A stretch of DNA of 24,413 bases from JACRLI01 sp035542815 (GTDB taxonomy: Bacteria > Eisenbacteria > RBG-16-71-46 > JACRLI01): the NCBI GenBank assembly GCA_035542815.1, contig DATKKS010000100.1, positions 1-24,413 of the forward strand, given 5' to 3'. The first letter of the stretch is position 1. The number at the start of each line of letters is the position of its first letter. The translations under genes and the position numbers were made by a program. The notes beneath the pieces are model-generated. The model was not told the origin of the DNA, did no database searches, and saw only the letters and a list, made by a program, of their open reading frames with translations. Of this stretch, positions 23,049 to 24,413 are shown one piece after another.

Positions 23049-23252
23049 GTGCGTGCCAGCGGTACCGTGAAGTGGTTCAACGAGGTCAAGGGTTTCGGGT
23101 TCATCAGCCAGGAAGGCGGTGACGATCTGTTCGTCCACTACTCCGCGATTCAGGGGAACGGCTTCAAGACCCTGAAGGAGGGGCAGGCGGTCGAGTTCGA
23201 CATCGTCCAGGGGCCGAAGGGCCTGCAAGCGGCGAACGTCACTCCGAAGTAG
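23049..23252 (+). CDS. Cold-shock protein (CspA family)
   Basis: This 67-residue single cold-shock domain binds single-stranded RNA and DNA and acts as an RNA chaperone. It shows GTVKWFNEVKGFGFI (RNP1 KGFGFI) and DLFVHYSAI (RNP2), and has the usual family length. I choose the GTG at 23049 because the strong AAGGAGGTGA site ends 8 bases before it and the N-terminus RASGTVKWF matches the family. A GTG at 23025 in the same frame would lie upstream of that site. It has its own promoter and long leader. It converges on the NAD+ synthetase gene. Confidence 0.93.
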   Translation: MRASGTVKWFNEVKGFGFISQEGGDDLFVHYSAIQGNGFKTLKEGQAVEFDIVQGPKGLQAANVTPK

Positions 23253-23260
23253 GAGGCCAC

Positions 23261-23285
23261 GGGGCCCCGCCGCGGGCGGCGCCCC
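23261..23285 (+). terminator. Hairpin just after the cold-shock gene
   Basis: GGGGC (23261-23265) and GCCGC (23269-23273) can pair with GCGGC and GCCCC (up to 23285), with a small bulge. TTG follows. It lies 8 bases past the stop codon and could end the cold-shock transcript. Confidence 0.4.
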
Positions 23286-23342
23286 TTGCAGCAGGTCCGC
23301 GCCGCCGGAGAGCCGCGCGGACGACATCCACCGACACTATGA

Positions 23343-23373
23343 AGCCCGCCCGGGCGGACCGCCCGGGCGGGCT
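23343..23373. terminator. Long perfect inverted repeat between convergent genes
   Basis: AGCCCGCCCGGGCGG (23343-23357) is the exact reverse complement of 23359-23373, around a single central base; the real loop would be a few bases larger. It lies between the cold-shock gene and the NAD+ synthetase stop (23393). It should act as a bidirectional terminator. Its 12-base core GCCCGCCCGGGC also occurs in the hairpin at 2075-2098. Confidence 0.65.
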
Positions 23374-23392
23374 CTGCATTCTGCGCCCGCGC

Positions 23393-24413
23393 CTAGGGCT
23401 CCCGGTAGCGGCTGGTGATGGGCATGCGCCGGTCGCGCCCCAGCCCGCGGTGGGTGATGCGAGGGCCGGGCGGGGCCTGGCGGCGCTTGTGCTCGTTCCG
23501 GTCCACCAGCTGCATCACCCGGTGGACCAGCTCCGGGTCGAAGCCGCGCGCGGCGATCTCGTCGGCCGGCAGGTCCTCCTCCACGTAGGCGCGCAGGATC
23601 GGGTCGAGCGCCGCGTACGGCGGCAGGCTGTCGGTGTCCCGCTGGTTGGGGCGCAGCTCCGCCGAGGGCGGCTTCTCGATCACCCAGCGCGGGATCACGT
23701 CGCGCTCGGACCGCTCGTTGCGCCAGCGGGCCAGCCGGAACACCAGGGTCTTCTCCACGTCCTTGATCACCGCGAAGCCGCCGGCCATGTCCCCGTACAG
23801 CGTGGAGTACCCGGTGGACATCTCGCTCTTGTTGCCGGTCGTGAGCACCAGCGAGCCGCGGGAGTTGGACAGGGCCATCAGCAGGTTCCCGCGGATGCGG
23901 GCCTGCAGGTTCTCCTCGGTCAGCCCGTGCACGCCCTCGCCCAGCACGTCCTCCAGCAGCCCCAGGGTGGCCGCGAAGGGCCCCTCGATCGGGAGCGTCT
24001 CGGTGCGGATGCCCAGCGCCCGCGCCAGCAGCTCGGCGTCGCTCACGCTGCCCTCGCTGGAGTAGCGCGAGGGCATCAGCACCCCCCCCACGTGCGGCGC
24101 GCCCAGCGCGTCCACCGCGATGGCCGCCACCAGGCTGGAGTCGATCCCGCCCGAGAGCCCGATCACCGCGCGCGCGAGCCCGAGCTTGCCGAGGTAGTCG
24201 CGGATGCCGAGCACGAGCGCGCGCTCGAGCAGCGCGACGTCGGGCTCGATCGCGCCCGCCTCCGGCCGGCCCGGCGCGAACGGATCGACCACCGCGAAGT
24301 CCTCCGCGAAGCGCGCCAGCCGCGCGACGACGCGCGCCTGCGCGTCGACCACGAAGCTCGTGCCGTCGAACACCAGCTCGTCGTTCCCGCCGACCAGGTT
24401 CACGAACACGAAC
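23393..24413 (-). CDS. nadE: Glutamine-dependent NAD+ synthetase (C-terminal part, runs off the right edge)
   Basis: About 340 residues are visible; the gene enters from beyond the right edge, so its start is outside. The first residues (FVNLVGGNDELVFDG) are the end of the nitrilase-like glutaminase domain. The ammonia-using synthetase domain follows, with the ATP-pyrophosphatase loop GLSGGIDSSL, MPSRYSSEGS, TTGNKSEMSTGYSTLYGDMAGG, and the usual C-terminus RMPITSRYR. The enzyme amidates nicotinic acid adenine dinucleotide to NAD+ in the cytoplasm with ammonia from glutamine. The apparent GTG at 24409 is an internal valine codon, not a start. It converges on the cold-shock gene over a strong hairpin. 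Confidence 0.93.
   Translation of the reverse strand, partial: FVFVNLVGGNDELVFDGTSFVVDAQARVVARLARFAEDFAVVDPFAPGRPEAGAIEPDVALLERALVLGIRDYLGKLGLARAVIGLSGGIDSSLVAAIAVDALGAPHVGGVLMPSRYSSEGSVSDAELLARALGIRTETLPIEGPFAATLGLLEDVLGEGVHGLTEENLQARIRGNLLMALSNSRGSLVLTTGNKSEMSTGYSTLYGDMAGGFAVIKDVEKTLVFRLARWRNERSERDVIPRWVIEKPPSAELRPNQRDTDSLPPYAALDPILRAYVEEDLPADEIAARGFDPELVHRVMQLVDRNEHKRRQAPPGPRITHRGLGRDRRMPITSRYREP

Overview
The window is about 24.4 kb of very GC-rich bacterial chromosome; protein genes reach about 80% GC locally. It carries no rRNA, tRNA, CRISPR array or insertion sequence that I can see. Several traits suggest an uncultured-type bacterium of the FCB side, with Candidatus Eisenbacteria or Gemmatimonadota the nearest guesses. 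These are a secreted M1 aminopeptidase ending in a FlgD-like/T9SS-type C-terminal domain, a fused-type 2-oxoacid dehydrogenase E1, a very long GreA with a Chlamydia-like N-terminal extension, and lipoproteins of unknown function. The taxonomic placement is inference from protein style only.

Layout. A partial fused E1 of a branched-chain-type 2-oxoacid dehydrogenase leaves the left edge (1-471, minus). A lipoprotein of unknown function follows (831-2006, plus) and faces, across a bidirectional hairpin, a tight five-gene minus-strand operon at 7179-2119. In transcription order the operon is a POT-family peptide transporter, DsrC with both C-terminal cysteines, a short DsrM-like cytochrome b, a DsrK-like iron-sulfur protein and a cysteine desulfurase. 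Diverging from it is a pyruvate-dehydrogenase-type E1 alpha/beta pair (7353-9456, plus). Next come a 26-codon fragment resembling the start of a radical SAM protein and two tandem stand-alone receiver proteins (9637-10401). A minus-strand block holds an SDR oxidoreductase and a threonine aldolase (10426-12206). An island of visibly lower GC (about 12.3-13.7 kb) carries a beta-propeller exported protein. A CoA-binding protein (13680-14168, minus) diverges from the giant GreA (14444-17140). An OPT-family peptide transporter (17372-19903) converges on a c-type cytochrome (19934-20527) and a secreted M1 aminopeptidase (20698-22737). A cold-shock protein with a long structured leader (23049-23252) converges on a partial NAD+ synthetase (23393 to the right edge).

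How the genes fit together. Two peptide transporters, an exported aminopeptidase, a threonine aldolase, a cysteine desulfurase and two 2-oxoacid dehydrogenase E1s all point to growth on peptides and amino acids. The most interesting unit is the sulfur operon. It has the DsrC carrier, the DsrMK membrane partner and a cysteine desulfurase in one transcription unit with a peptide transporter, and no DsrAB sulfite reductase or Tus/Rhd partners in the window. I infer a pathway in which cysteine from imported peptides is desulfurated, its sulfur is loaded on DsrC, and DsrMK connects the resulting DsrC trisulfide or disulfide to the quinone pool. This is a hypothesis from gene content and conserved residues.

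Six good sigma-70-like promoters (TTGNNN, 17 or 18 bases, NANNNT) can be read directly, which helps fix several gene starts.
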